A stretch of DNA of 21,650 nt from a virus: IMG/VR virus record IMGVR_UViG_3300037504_000179, positions 1-21,650 of that record, one strand, 5' to 3'. The notes below the pieces were generated by a model. The model was not told the DNA's origin, searched no databases, and saw only the letters and a list, made by a program, of their open reading frames with translations. Of the stretch, positions 1 to 6,942 are shown in pieces (within the stretch, counting starts at the first letter, position 1; every line of letters starts with the position of its first letter). The position numbers were made by a program, and so were the translations under genes.

Positions 1-655
1 TTGCTTCTCGTGCGCCGTCTTTGCTAACGGGAACTATGTGCTCCTCCTCCAAACTGTTGTTAGACCCACAGTATGCACACCGATGTCCAAAAAAATCCAA
101 TGCAAATACCCACTGTTTGTTGGTTAGCGTATCATCTAAGGTAAGTTTCTTCTGTCGTCTCTTTTCTTGATAAATTCTTTTAGCTTCAGTATCCTGCCCG
201 CTCAGGTGTAGGGGAATTATTCTGTTATCCTCCATGTAGCTGGCAATACCTAGCTCGTGACGACGCTTTTCAATTGTTCTTCTGCTTAACCCTAATCTCT
301 TGGCGATTTTTCTATCAATATCAGTGCCCAAAAAAGCGTCCATTTCATCTGTCCATTTTATGGGTTTATTATTACTGCCCGGTCCATATGCAGAAATCCC
401 AAGACTCTCTCTTCTAAGTTGAACTGAACTAGAGCTTATCCCAAGCTCTTTTGAAATAGTTAAATCCGTGTCCGTTCCAAGAATCGCTTCCATTTCTGGT
501 GTCCACTGCAATCTATTGACAGATGTGCCGTATGGCTCTATGTTCAGTTTCCGACGCTGATAGTAAACGACGCCAAGGGTTGTTCCTAACATATCTGCTA
601 ATTCTCGGTCTGTCATGGTGCCAAGTAGCGCGTTATCCTCTTCAGTCCAAATCAT
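1..655 (-). CDS. HNH endonuclease with three HTH repeats, C-terminus cut by window edge
   Basis: The frame is open from an ATG at 655 to the window edge, giving 218 residues with the 3' end missing. Three tandem repeats of about 43 residues fill residues 1-130. Each opens with W-T-x-E and L-G-T, continues through I/L-A/S-x-x-L-G and ends near R-R-x-x-L-G-I, the pattern of small DNA-binding helix-turn-helix units. A basic linker follows, then CAYCG (about residue 192) and EEEHIVP (about 203), which are the paired Cys and the first catalytic His of an HNH nuclease. The rest of the nuclease lies outside the window. The ATG directly abuts the TAG of the upstream repeat-protein gene. Three 60-base lines counted by hand contain only 25-27 G+C, well below the other genes. 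I infer a free-standing homing-type endonuclease acquired from elsewhere. A regulatory DNA-binding nuclease is the alternative. Confidence 0.85.
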   Translation of the reverse strand, partial: MIWTEEDNALLGTMTDRELADMLGTTLGVVYYQRRKLNIEPYGTSVNRLQWTPEMEAILGTDTDLTISKELGISSSSVQLRRESLGISAYGPGSNNKPIKWTDEMDAFLGTDIDRKIAKRLGLSRRTIEKRRHELGIASYMEDNRIIPLHLSGQDTEAKRIYQEKRRQKKLTLDDTLTNKQWVFALDFFGHRCAYCGSNNSLEEEHIVPVSKDGAREA

Positions 656-1633
656 CTAAGGAGCCGACCCCCCATTCCAAGTGATCGCGGCCCACGTCTG
701 AATCCCCGCCGCGTCATCGTCGTTGATGAGATCGTGTACCATCTCCAATTCGTCAAGCGGTGTCGGGTAGCCGTCTTGATAGGCCCCAGTCGGTGTGGAG
801 TTTGTACCGCCGACATCTAGCTCTGGCGTGGCGTCCGTCCAGTCCGCTCGTCGATCCCAGATGTCGGTGATAATGGTGTCAACAGCAGATTGAGCCATCC
901 CATTGTCGCTTGCGTCGAGGTAGTACAGCCCGTTTGCCAGACTGCTCACGTCCAGCACGCTGATCGAGTTGTCGACGCATTGCAGGTACGTCAGCGATGT
1001 CAGTGCACTTACATCCAGCACGCTGATCGAGTTGTCGACGCATTGCAGGTACGTCAGCGATGTCAGTGCACTTACATCCAGCACGCTGATGTTGTTGTTG
1101 CCGCATATCAGGGTCGTCAGCGACGTGAGCGAACTTACGTCCAATACGCTGATGTTGTTGTTGGGGCATCTCAGGAACGTCAGCGACGTGAGCGCACTTA
1201 CGTCCAATACGCCGATGCTGTTGTTGGCGCAGTTCAGGTACGTCAATGACGTGAGCGAACTTACGTCCAATACGCCGATGTTGTTGTTGGTGCAGTTCAG
1301 GGTTGTCAGCGACGAACACTCGGTAACATCGAGCGCCGTGATTTTCGCGTCAAGTCTCACCGTAAAATACGTAATCAGGCCGGGATTGCTAAACGTAACC
1401 TCATACGTCCCAGCACCCGCGTAGGTATGCGCTGTGCTCCCCGTGTTCCCGTCGCTAATCGTGGTTTCGTCGCCATCACCCCACGATACCGTCGTATCGC
1501 CTCCGGTTGGCGTGATACGTTGCAGGGTCAGCGTATCCGCGCCGGTCGCCTCGAACGTGAGTGACGCAACAGGAGCCGCCGCCCCGCCCCCGCCAAGCAC
1601 CGCCCTGCGCCACTGTAGCCTATGCAGCGACAT
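656..1633 (-). CDS. PKD-like plus leucine-rich-repeat virion/adhesion protein
   Basis: This 325-residue protein has no recognisable signal peptide. Residues about 25-90 resemble a PKD-type beta-sandwich, with VSWGDGDET and the typical HTYAGAGTYEVTF ending. Residues about 95-235 are consecutive 21-residue leucine-rich repeats of the type L-T-S-L-T-x-L-x-C-x-N-N-x-I-x-V-L-D-V-S. The C-terminus (QSAVDTIITDIW, later NSTPTGAY) resembles the tail that follows LRR arrays in many phage and bacterial surface proteins. The ATG at 1633 has GGAGAGGG in front. It follows head and virion-type genes and is the last structural-looking gene before the endonuclease. It is probably a virion-surface or tail-associated binding protein; the ligand is unknown. 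The repeats are near-identical in DNA, so copy number may vary between relatives. Confidence 0.8.
   Translation of the reverse strand: MSLHRLQWRRAVLGGGGAAAPVASLTFEATGADTLTLQRITPTGGDTTVSWGDGDETTISDGNTGSTAHTYAGAGTYEVTFSNPGLITYFTVRLDAKITALDVTECSSLTTLNCTNNNIGVLDVSSLTSLTYLNCANNSIGVLDVSALTSLTFLRCPNNNISVLDVSSLTSLTTLICGNNNISVLDVSALTSLTYLQCVDNSISVLDVSALTSLTYLQCVDNSISVLDVSSLANGLYYLDASDNGMAQSAVDTIITDIWDRRADWTDATPELDVGGTNSTPTGAYQDGYPTPLDELEMVHDLINDDDAAGIQTWAAITWNGGSAP
958..1335 (-). repeat. 63-bp tandem repeat array encoding the LRRs
   Basis: Units start at 958, 1021, 1084, 1147, 1210 and 1273 with an exact period of 63 bp, equal to 21 codons, inside the LRR gene. The units at 958-1020 and 1021-1083 are identical base for base, including third codon positions. 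The others differ at scattered sites. An identical neighbouring pair points to a recent duplication. Confidence 0.93.
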
Positions 1634-1674
1634 AGCCCTCTCCGATGTTACCGATAAGTCCGCTACACAGAATG

Positions 1675-2235
1675 CTAGTCCTGTAGAACATGGAGAATTA
1701 CCGTGATATCATCTGTGTTCGCCAGAGTTCCTCCTGTGCGATCTACTAGGAATCCGTAGATGGACGTGCCGCTGATAGGGTCGTAGCGCAGGTATTCGCT
1801 CACGTAGCATGCACTCGGCGTGCCTGCCGAGCGCCAGGAACCGTCCGCTGTACTAAGGATGCCTGCCAAATCATGCAGGTCAGCTTCGGTTGGTGCGAAT
1901 GGAGCGTTGTCCGCGATAGCGTCAGGCTGCGCATTGAATAGCCAGAGTTCCATCTCGCTGTCCTGGCCGGCGTCATCAATGATGGACACCCCGACCACCA
2001 ACCCACCGACGCCGTTAGCCCTCGCCGCGTTAGCAAATTCCAGCAACCCACCAACCACGTCGCCCGCAGTATAGGCCCCGGCTGTCACCGTAGGCGTAAC
2101 CGGGACAGTGCCCCCGAGCCCACCTAGCTTGCCTATGACCGCTTCGCCGGCTGTCAGTTGCACCTGGTTGCCGACTCGCTGCAACCTGTCGTTGTCAAGC
2201 CGCTTTACAAACTCTACTGGGTCACTGCTTACCAT
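1675..2235 (-). CDS. Putative virion structural protein
   Basis: This 186-residue protein has the composition of phage structural proteins: rich in Gly, Ala, Thr and Val, with no charged clusters. I see a stretch near residues 48-58 (TVTAGAYTAGDVVGG) followed by a hydrophobic beta-rich segment, SIIDDAGQDSEMELWLFN. This order is familiar from uncharacterised phage virion proteins, but I cannot name a family. The ATG at 2235 has a strong GAAGGAGAG ribosome binding site lying inside the end of the upstream gene, with a 14-base overlap, so translation is probably coupled. It sits between a membrane/coiled-coil protein and the LRR adhesin, so it may be a fibre, neck or decoration component. The call as structural is inferred from composition and position. 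Confidence 0.6.
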   Translation of the reverse strand: MVSSDPVEFVKRLDNDRLQRVGNQVQLTAGEAVIGKLGGLGGTVPVTPTVTAGAYTAGDVVGGLLEFANAARANGVGGLVVGVSIIDDAGQDSEMELWLFNAQPDAIADNAPFAPTEADLHDLAGILSTADGSWRSAGTPSACYVSEYLRYDPISGTSIYGFLVDRTGGTLANTDDITVILHVLQD

Positions 2236-2770
2236 CTTCTCTCTCCTTCTTCATCGCAGCCTTACCCGTGAACGTAGGTGGCCTTTCGTCCAGGAGGTCC
2301 AGCACGTCCTGCGGAATCGTGTAGTCCGGCTCAAGCTCTGCCTCGCAAATCTGCTTCACCAGCACGGAGATGCCCCGCTTGAGGTCCACCAGCACAGCAT
2401 GTAGCCTGAGTACATAGGAGCGCAGCGCTTTGTTCTCCTGCTGCACCTCTGTCATCTCCCGGCGCAAGTTGATATTCTCCGCTGCCAGATCGTTGAACTG
2501 CCCCCTTAGCTGGTCAATCTCCGTCTGTTGCGTATCCGTCCGACACACCAGCCGGTTGTTCTCTGAGCGCAGTAGTTCTATCGCCGCCCCGAGCGCTGAT
2601 ACGGTCAGGTTGTCAGCCTCCGCATCCGTCTTGGTCGCCAGCGCTGTTTCTTTCTGCGCCTGCGCTTCCTTGATGCGCTTGTACTGACGGTAGAAGAGAA
2701 TGCTGCCGCCGATGCCGCCTGTAGCTAAGGCGCCCATCAGCAGCAGGACTAACTCACGCAGGAAATCCAT
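2222..2770 (-). CDS. Membrane-anchored coiled-coil protein
   Basis: The frame opens at 2827, but the better start is the ATG at 2770, with GGAGGT and GGGAGC just upstream; it also avoids a long overlap with the preceding gene. This gives 182 residues. Residues 2-25 (starting DFLRELVLLLMG) form a single membrane segment. Residues about 28-135 are a long heptad-like helix rich in Glu, Gln, Lys and Leu, with SENNRL, REMTEVQQENKALRSYVL and similar blocks. The tail is short and charged. Layout and size resemble inner-membrane spanins and other phage membrane-tethered coiled-coil proteins, and the next gene upstream also encodes a membrane protein. A role in lysis is possible but not shown, as no endolysin or outer-membrane partner is visible here. 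Confidence 0.7.
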   Translation of the reverse strand: MDFLRELVLLLMGALATGGIGGSILFYRQYKRIKEAQAQKETALATKTDAEADNLTVSALGAAIELLRSENNRLVCRTDTQQTEIDQLRGQFNDLAAENINLRREMTEVQQENKALRSYVLRLHAVLVDLKRGISVLVKQICEAELEPDYTIPQDVLDLLDERPPTFTGKAAMKKEREDGKQ

Positions 2771-2789
2771 GATCGCTCCCGACCTCCGC

Positions 2790-3155
2790 TCAGCGTGGAA
2801 CCATATCCGTAAGCGACTGTAGCGCACACTGTCCTCCAGCTACTGCCAGCCAGAATAACACTCCGGTCCAGAACCCCATCGGCAGTATCAGGCACGCTAT
2901 CATCGTGGTAAAGGCTCCGAACCAAACTCCCAGGCAATACGGGCAATTCACTAGCGCTCGCAAGCTGGCCCATACTTGCCCTGCCCGTGCTTTGCCCTTA
3001 CGGTTGTAAGCTGTTAATCCCCTAAGCGTTGCCAGGCAATCTAAGGGTCCATCGTCCAATGCTATCAGTTGCGCCAGCCGGTAGGTGGCAAACGTCGCCA
3101 ACATCCACACTACCACCAGTGCCCGTGCCGGCTCAGTAGTCAATGCCCAACTCAT
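2790..3155 (-). CDS. DUF1360-like small membrane protein
   Basis: This 121-residue protein has three hydrophobic segments at about residues 12-30, 68-92 and 94-110. It carries the sequence CPYCLGVWFG near residue 71, the hallmark of the DUF1360 family. The YRLAQLIALDDGPLDCLATLRG block at the N-terminal side also matches that family: R-L-x-x-L-I-x-x-D, then G-P and a downstream L-R. DUF1360 proteins are found in phages and bacteria, and their function is unknown. The start at 3155 overlaps the end of the upstream fusion gene by 23 bases and has a GAGGG about 11 bases upstream. It is followed by the membrane-anchored coiled-coil gene, making a pair of membrane proteins that could act in lysis or in changing the envelope during infection. 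Confidence 0.75.
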   Translation of the reverse strand: MSWALTTEPARALVVVWMLATFATYRLAQLIALDDGPLDCLATLRGLTAYNRKGKARAGQVWASLRALVNCPYCLGVWFGAFTTMIACLILPMGFWTGVLFWLAVAGGQCALQSLTDMVPR

Positions 3156-3639
3156 CCAGGTAGGCCCTCACGTCAGCTATGCCGATCTTGTCACCGTCGT
3201 AGGACACGTCCCGTAGGTCCACCCCGGTTTCCTCTGCCAGGTTCGCTGCGTAGCGGGTAGCCTCCGGTACCGGCGCCTCTTCCACCGGCAAGGTTGTGAC
3301 CTCCGGTTCAGCAGGCGCCTCTTCTTCCGGCTCCGGTGCCGACTCCGGTTCAGGTGCCGGCCCGGGAAGGTTGAAGCGCAAGAAGAGGCCCGTGTTCTCC
3401 ATAAACTCCCGGTCCTCTACCCGCACCCAAATGCGCAGGTTGCGCTGGTTGCGCCCGTACTTGTAGCGCTGGCCGGAAGGGCCGAAGATCGTTTGGTTAC
3501 CGATGCTGTTGCCGGTATACTCCATCGCCAACCAATCGCCCTCCGGTTGGGTGTCCAGCGACATAGCAGGCCCGGACGTGGTTTGGATGCTTACCGTGCG
3601 GGTGCTGCTGCTCCTGCGCTTGCCTCCACAACATGCCAT
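3133..3639 (-). CDS. Nested in-frame gene: capsid-adjacent structural protein
   Basis: Inside the glycosyltransferase fusion an ATG at 3639 begins a 168-residue product in the same frame. It is preceded by a perfect AAGGAG at the ideal spacing of 8 bases. The product begins MACCGGKRR, the typical start of a small Cys-rich protein found after the capsid gene in many tailed phages, with a C-terminal E3-binding-like domain. I infer that this was or is a separate gene and that the upstream glycosyltransferase frame runs into it. Both a long fusion and a short free form may be made. Sequence alone cannot show which form predominates. Confidence 0.6.
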   Translation of the reverse strand: MACCGGKRRSSSTRTVSIQTTSGPAMSLDTQPEGDWLAMEYTGNSIGNQTIFGPSGQRYKYGRNQRNLRIWVRVEDREFMENTGLFLRFNLPGPAPEPESAPEPEEEAPAEPEVTTLPVEEAPVPEATRYAANLAEETGVDLRDVSYDGDKIGIADVRAYLDELGIDY

Positions 3640-4932
3640 AGGTCTAGCTCCTTGCTCGTAAATGTCCCGGTGCATCCGGATGATCTTTTCCTTGAAGTAG
3701 CTCCGTGGCCGTGGCGTGTGCTCCGTTCTGCCTTGCCCCTGGCGCCGGTACATATAGAGCCCTTCTTTGAGATGAACCCCGCACCACCCGTGCAGCCCGA
3801 GCTTGATGTTGAACTCCCAATCCTCCCTACCGTTGTCCATCCTGGGAGCATAGCCACCTACCTGCAGCCAGGCTTTCTTGGGATAGAGGATGCCTTTGTG
3901 CATGCCGTTCCGGTTCAGGAGCACCTCGAAGTCGTAATCCGGCATGCGCCGGATGCGCTCCTGCCCCTGGTTGCCCACAAACCGCACATCGTCGTAGATG
4001 ACACTGTGCGGGTGTCGCAGTGCTAAGGCGTGCATCTTCTCTAGTCGGGTAGGCGCCATCCAGTCGTCACCGTCCAGCACCGTGACGTAGCGCCCTTTGG
4101 CCGGCTCGATGCCCGTGTTGGCTGCGACACTGGCGCCCTGGTTTTCCTGCCGGATATACCGGATGCCCTTCCACCGATCTTCCAGCCGGCGTCCCACCTG
4201 AGCAGTGTTATCAGTGCTCCCATCGTCCACAATGATGATCTCCGTGGCCTGGAAGGTTTGGTCCAGCACGGACCTGACCGCTTGCTCCAGGTAGCGCCCG
4301 AAGTTGTAGGTGGTGATGATGACGCTGATCTCCGGAGGCGTCTTGATGAAGAGCCTGCGCTGCTCCGGGTGCTCATTCAGCGTGCGCTGGATAGCGCTGC
4401 CGAAGGCTTTGCCACCCCTGGCATGCTCGAAGTAAGGGTCCACATCCACCGGAAGCGCTTGGAACCCTTGCCGGCATGCCCTCAGTTGGTACTCGCACGT
4501 ACCGCCCCACAGTGGGTAGAGGTCCTTGTTGAACCCACCTACCCGGTCCAGGACGTCGCGCCGGATGAACATAAAGGTGCCCTGCACGTAGCCGTTAGGC
4601 CAAGCCGGATGCCCCATTACCCCATCCCCTATGATGCCGTAGCGGTCTCGGTCCAGCAGCGCACGCTGCCACCCGTTGCGTAAGGCTCCATCCTGGTTGA
4701 GGATGAGCACATCCGTGGCGCACGCTGCGAACCCTGCGTTGCACCCGCCGGCAAAGTATCCTCGATTGTTAAGGTTCACCACCCGAGCGTTAGACCACCG
4801 CCCCACGTCAGGCGCCTCACTACCGTAATCGTTTACGACTATAACCGGAATATCGGAAGGGATAGAGCGTAGCAGGTTGGGCAGTCCGGCGTGCCCATTC
4901 CAGAAGGGGACGATGATCGTCAAGTTGTCCAT
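3133..4932 (-). CDS. Tandem GT2 glycosyltransferase fused to capsid-adjacent structural protein
   Basis: This 599-residue protein has three parts. Residues 1-195 are a divergent GT2 domain, with TIIVPFWNG, VIVVNDYG and LNQDG. Residues about 203-430 are a canonical GT2 domain, with SVIITTYNFGRYLEQAV, IIIVDDGSTDNT and the metal-binding VLDGDDW. Residues 432-599 form a different protein, which starts MACCGGKRR. It has a short EYTG / FGPSG / YKYG segment, an acidic Pro-Glu linker, and a C-terminal helix pair resembling an E3-binding or peripheral-subunit-binding domain (ATRYAANLAEETGVDL, ending IGIADVRAYLDEL). Small proteins like this third part are common next to phage major capsid genes. The ATG at 4932 has GGAG close upstream. 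The acceptor is unknown. In-frame fusion suggests tethering of the enzyme to the virion or a gene merger; the nested start at 3639 is listed separately. Confidence 0.85.
   Translation of the reverse strand: MDNLTIIVPFWNGHAGLPNLLRSIPSDIPVIVVNDYGSEAPDVGRWSNARVVNLNNRGYFAGGCNAGFAACATDVLILNQDGALRNGWQRALLDRDRYGIIGDGVMGHPAWPNGYVQGTFMFIRRDVLDRVGGFNKDLYPLWGGTCEYQLRACRQGFQALPVDVDPYFEHARGGKAFGSAIQRTLNEHPEQRRLFIKTPPEISVIITTYNFGRYLEQAVRSVLDQTFQATEIIIVDDGSTDNTAQVGRRLEDRWKGIRYIRQENQGASVAANTGIEPAKGRYVTVLDGDDWMAPTRLEKMHALALRHPHSVIYDDVRFVGNQGQERIRRMPDYDFEVLLNRNGMHKGILYPKKAWLQVGGYAPRMDNGREDWEFNIKLGLHGWCGVHLKEGLYMYRRQGQGRTEHTPRPRSYFKEKIIRMHRDIYEQGARPMACCGGKRRSSSTRTVSIQTTSGPAMSLDTQPEGDWLAMEYTGNSIGNQTIFGPSGQRYKYGRNQRNLRIWVRVEDREFMENTGLFLRFNLPGPAPEPESAPEPEEEAPAEPEVTTLPVEEAPVPEATRYAANLAEETGVDLRDVSYDGDKIGIADVRAYLDELGIDY
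3648..3653 (-). promoter_or_regulatory. Internal Shine-Dalgarno for the nested structural gene
   Basis: The minus strand reads AAGGAG 8 bases before the ATG at 3639, inside the glycosyltransferase frame. It encodes part of the E-Q-G-A stretch at the junction and is as good as the ribosome sites of stand-alone genes here. It is the main reason for proposing a second product. Confidence 0.6.
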
Positions 4933-4953
4933 AGGTCTCCGAGCAGGCTACTC

Positions 4954-4990
4954 CGTAGGGGAGAGCGCCCCGATAACACTCTCCCCTACG
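4954..4990 (-). other. Strong intergenic hairpin between capsid and glycosyltransferase genes
   Basis: A perfect 12-bp inverted repeat (cgtaggggagag at 4954-4965, ctctcccctacg at 4979-4990) encloses a 13-base loop. It fills most of the 80-base gap after the capsid gene. No T-run follows on either strand, so it is not a classical intrinsic terminator. It could protect the capsid mRNA 3' end, act as a processing site, or reduce read-through into the glycosyltransferase. Confidence 0.75.
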
Positions 4991-5012
4991 TGGCCGGCTG
5001 TCGATGTCTAGG

Positions 5013-6347
5013 TTACGAACACTCAGCAGCGTCGAAGCTGGTCTCCGGGTAGAAGCTGGTCTCGTCGGTGTCAGGGCTCAGCGGGTCTACCGCACTGTTG
5101 CAGCGCACGTTCTGGAATCGAATCTGCATCCAGGGTGCCAGGCAGAACAGACGTGGGTGATGCCACAGTTTGAGCTTGTAGCACTCGTTATCCGTGTCGT
5201 ACTTGCCGAGCATGCGCCCACCGTCCAGGGAGAAGTAGTCACCCGGATTGACGTTGCCCGGAAGCACATCCCGGAAGGTGCTGAGCGACTCGTCTGCGCT
5301 CAGGAACTCACCCTCCCAAATCCGGCGCCCACCAATCTGCCCCGTCAGGAAGTACATATCGAACCGAGTAGGCCCGTTAATGAGTTCCCAATCGTAGGCC
5401 AGAAGCGGAATCGTGATACCGTCCAAGGTGATGTAGCCGTGACCGAAGAGGTTGGCCGGGTTCTGAGCGCTGATCAGGTTGTCCCGGAACTGCCGAGCCT
5501 CGTAGGTCTGCAGGTTGACTTCGTTGTACTGTTGCCCGGCGCAAACCGACCAGCAGGTGTAGAAGTCCAGCAAGCAGTCCCGAGCGAACGTCGGGAGCAC
5601 CAGGATCATATCGCCCAAAGCCACCGGCGAACCGCTGAACTGTGCGTTCCACGACTTCCGCTGCATAATGCGCCGGAAAATCGCCTGGAGCACGTCGATG
5701 ATGTCGAACGTGGCACCGATCGCGTTGCCGTTCACGGTAATGCCGGCGCCGCCGCTCATCACGTTGTTGTTCCAGTTCACCACCCAGGAGTTGAGCGCCC
5801 CGCCGTGCGTGGTAGCCACCCACTGCTGCAGACCGTCGAACTGGCCGCCCACAGCCGAGTTACCGACGACAATAAGCTCTCGCATGTCGTCCAGGATTTG
5901 GTCCGTGGTGTGCAGCATGTCCCACTCCTGCTCACTCTCCACCAGGGTCCCATCCAGCCGGTAGCGTGGCTGCGTCTTGCAGTAGCGCTTGGGCACCATG
6001 ATCTCGCGGGTAGGCCCGGCACGGGTGATGCGCCCGAAGTCCTCCACCGTGATCTTCCGGGTGCCGAACTCCCATTCGTTGGGGTCAGCACAAGGGTCGC
6101 TCTGATACCCTGCGGTATCCGTACCCTGGAGCGTCTGCTCTGGCCGGCGATAGGTGATGAACTCCACCGAGCGATAGCACTCGTCAGTCACCTGAAACCC
6201 GAGCCAATCCAGCAGGCCCAGGGTGCCCCTAAACGTCAGGGACAGAATCTCATCAGCGCACTGGTCGAAGTAGTTGCAGCACCCAATGGGTGTCGCCGAG
6301 CTACTGAGCGTCATGCGCCGCATCTGTTGTCGCATATCCTCTGGCAT
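5013..6347 (-). CDS. Major capsid protein (HK97-fold, inferred)
   Basis: This 444-residue protein is encoded directly after the protease/scaffold gene, the canonical place of the major capsid gene in HK97-type phages. Its ribosome site AGGAGG, 8 bases before the ATG at 6347, is among the strongest here. The sequence has an N-terminal helical part, a TTDQILDDMRELIVVGN helix of the kind seen along the capsid spine, a Gly-rich loop near residues 196-212, and a MILVLPTFARDCLLDF segment resembling an A-domain strand-helix. I assign the fold mainly from position, size and overall pattern. It is unusually Cys-rich, with 13 cysteines at 23, 24, 30, 57, 86, 123, 258, 265, 269, 389, 402, 416 and 443. 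A strong hairpin lies immediately downstream. Confidence 0.8.
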   Translation of the reverse strand: MPEDMRQQMRRMTLSSSATPIGCCNYFDQCADEILSLTFRGTLGLLDWLGFQVTDECYRSVEFITYRRPEQTLQGTDTAGYQSDPCADPNEWEFGTRKITVEDFGRITRAGPTREIMVPKRYCKTQPRYRLDGTLVESEQEWDMLHTTDQILDDMRELIVVGNSAVGGQFDGLQQWVATTHGGALNSWVVNWNNNVMSGGAGITVNGNAIGATFDIIDVLQAIFRRIMQRKSWNAQFSGSPVALGDMILVLPTFARDCLLDFYTCWSVCAGQQYNEVNLQTYEARQFRDNLISAQNPANLFGHGYITLDGITIPLLAYDWELINGPTRFDMYFLTGQIGGRRIWEGEFLSADESLSTFRDVLPGNVNPGDYFSLDGGRMLGKYDTDNECYKLKLWHHPRLFCLAPWMQIRFQNVRCNSAVDPLSPDTDETSFYPETSFDAAECS

Positions 6348-6388
6348 GTCTGTGTCCTCCTATAAGTAATCAGCCGTTAGGCTCAATT

Positions 6389-6400
6389 GCCGGCGCCGGC
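6389..6400. repeat. 12-bp perfect GC palindrome
   Basis: The self-complementary sequence gccggcgccggc overlaps the last base of the protease stop codon and lies in the 52-base gap before the capsid gene. No T-run follows. Related GCCGGC words are frequent throughout the window, so this may simply reflect base composition. Confidence 0.5.
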
Positions 6401-6942
6401 TAACCAGCCGACTGCGCAATCCCCTTGGCTGCCAGTTGCTCCCGAACCCGAGTGCTGGTGTCCACGTTGGCTTCGTCCCCCTCAACCCGGTGCGTCTCTC
6501 TTGGGCGCACGATGGCACGCACCTGTGGTTCAGGCAGGTCTGCCAACCACGCATCGCGCCGCTCCTGCTCCGATTGTTCCAATGCATCCAAGCGCTCCTG
6601 AACCTCCGGAACGAAGGCACCCAGGGTCTCGACCAGCGTATTGAGGACGCCGGCCTGCTCCTGCATCAGCGTGCGCATATCGCGCACCACCCGGACCTCT
6701 GGCGGCACTTGTGCTTCCTCCTGCTCCACGGGCTCTGGCTGCTCACCGTCGCCGGCTTCACGATCCACGTCCTCCGGCGCTTCCGTTTCCTCCGACTGCT
6801 CAGGATCCTCAGCGCTTTCGCTGCGTGCAATCAGGCCCTCACCGGTCACCCGGTCATTGATGTTATCCACCTGGCCGGCCAGGAGCGCAGCCTGCTCCTC
6901 CCCCACCAGTCGCTTCAGTGCTTCCAGAACTTGCGCTTTCAT
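6400..6942 (-). CDS. Nested in-frame scaffold protein
   Basis: An ATG at 6942, residue 383 of the protease frame, is preceded by AAGGAG with a 10-base spacing. It would give a 180-residue protein: a short helix (MKAQVLEALKRL), an acidic Glu/Asp/Pro/Gln-rich stretch, a coiled coil (RTLMQEQAGVLNTLVETL, then QERLDALEQSEQERRD) and a basic tail. That is the profile of a scaffolding protein. In phage lambda the scaffold Nu3 is made from a start nested in the protease gene C, so this arrangement has precedent. I infer an analogous case from the site and the composition. Confidence 0.55.
   Translation of the reverse strand: MKAQVLEALKRLVGEEQAALLAGQVDNINDRVTGEGLIARSESAEDPEQSEETEAPEDVDREAGDGEQPEPVEQEEAQVPPEVRVVRDMRTLMQEQAGVLNTLVETLGAFVPEVQERLDALEQSEQERRDAWLADLPEPQVRAIVRPRETHRVEGDEANVDTSTRVREQLAAKGIAQSAG

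Noticed and set aside
958-1335. CRISPR-like direct repeats
   Set aside because: Repeats are contiguous 63-bp units with no distinct spacers and encode an LRR array.
890-1424. Plus-strand and other-frame repetitive peptides in the 63-bp array
   Set aside because: The 63-bp unit is a multiple of three and repeats in every frame. Only the minus-strand frame gives a coherent LRR protein with ribosome site and PKD-like domain.
5004-6365. Long plus-strand open frame of 453 codons opposite the capsid gene
   Set aside because: It mirrors the capsid gene, has no ribosome site, an Arg/His/Val/Pro-rich composition and no family resemblance. It reflects high G+C with stop-poor antisense frames.
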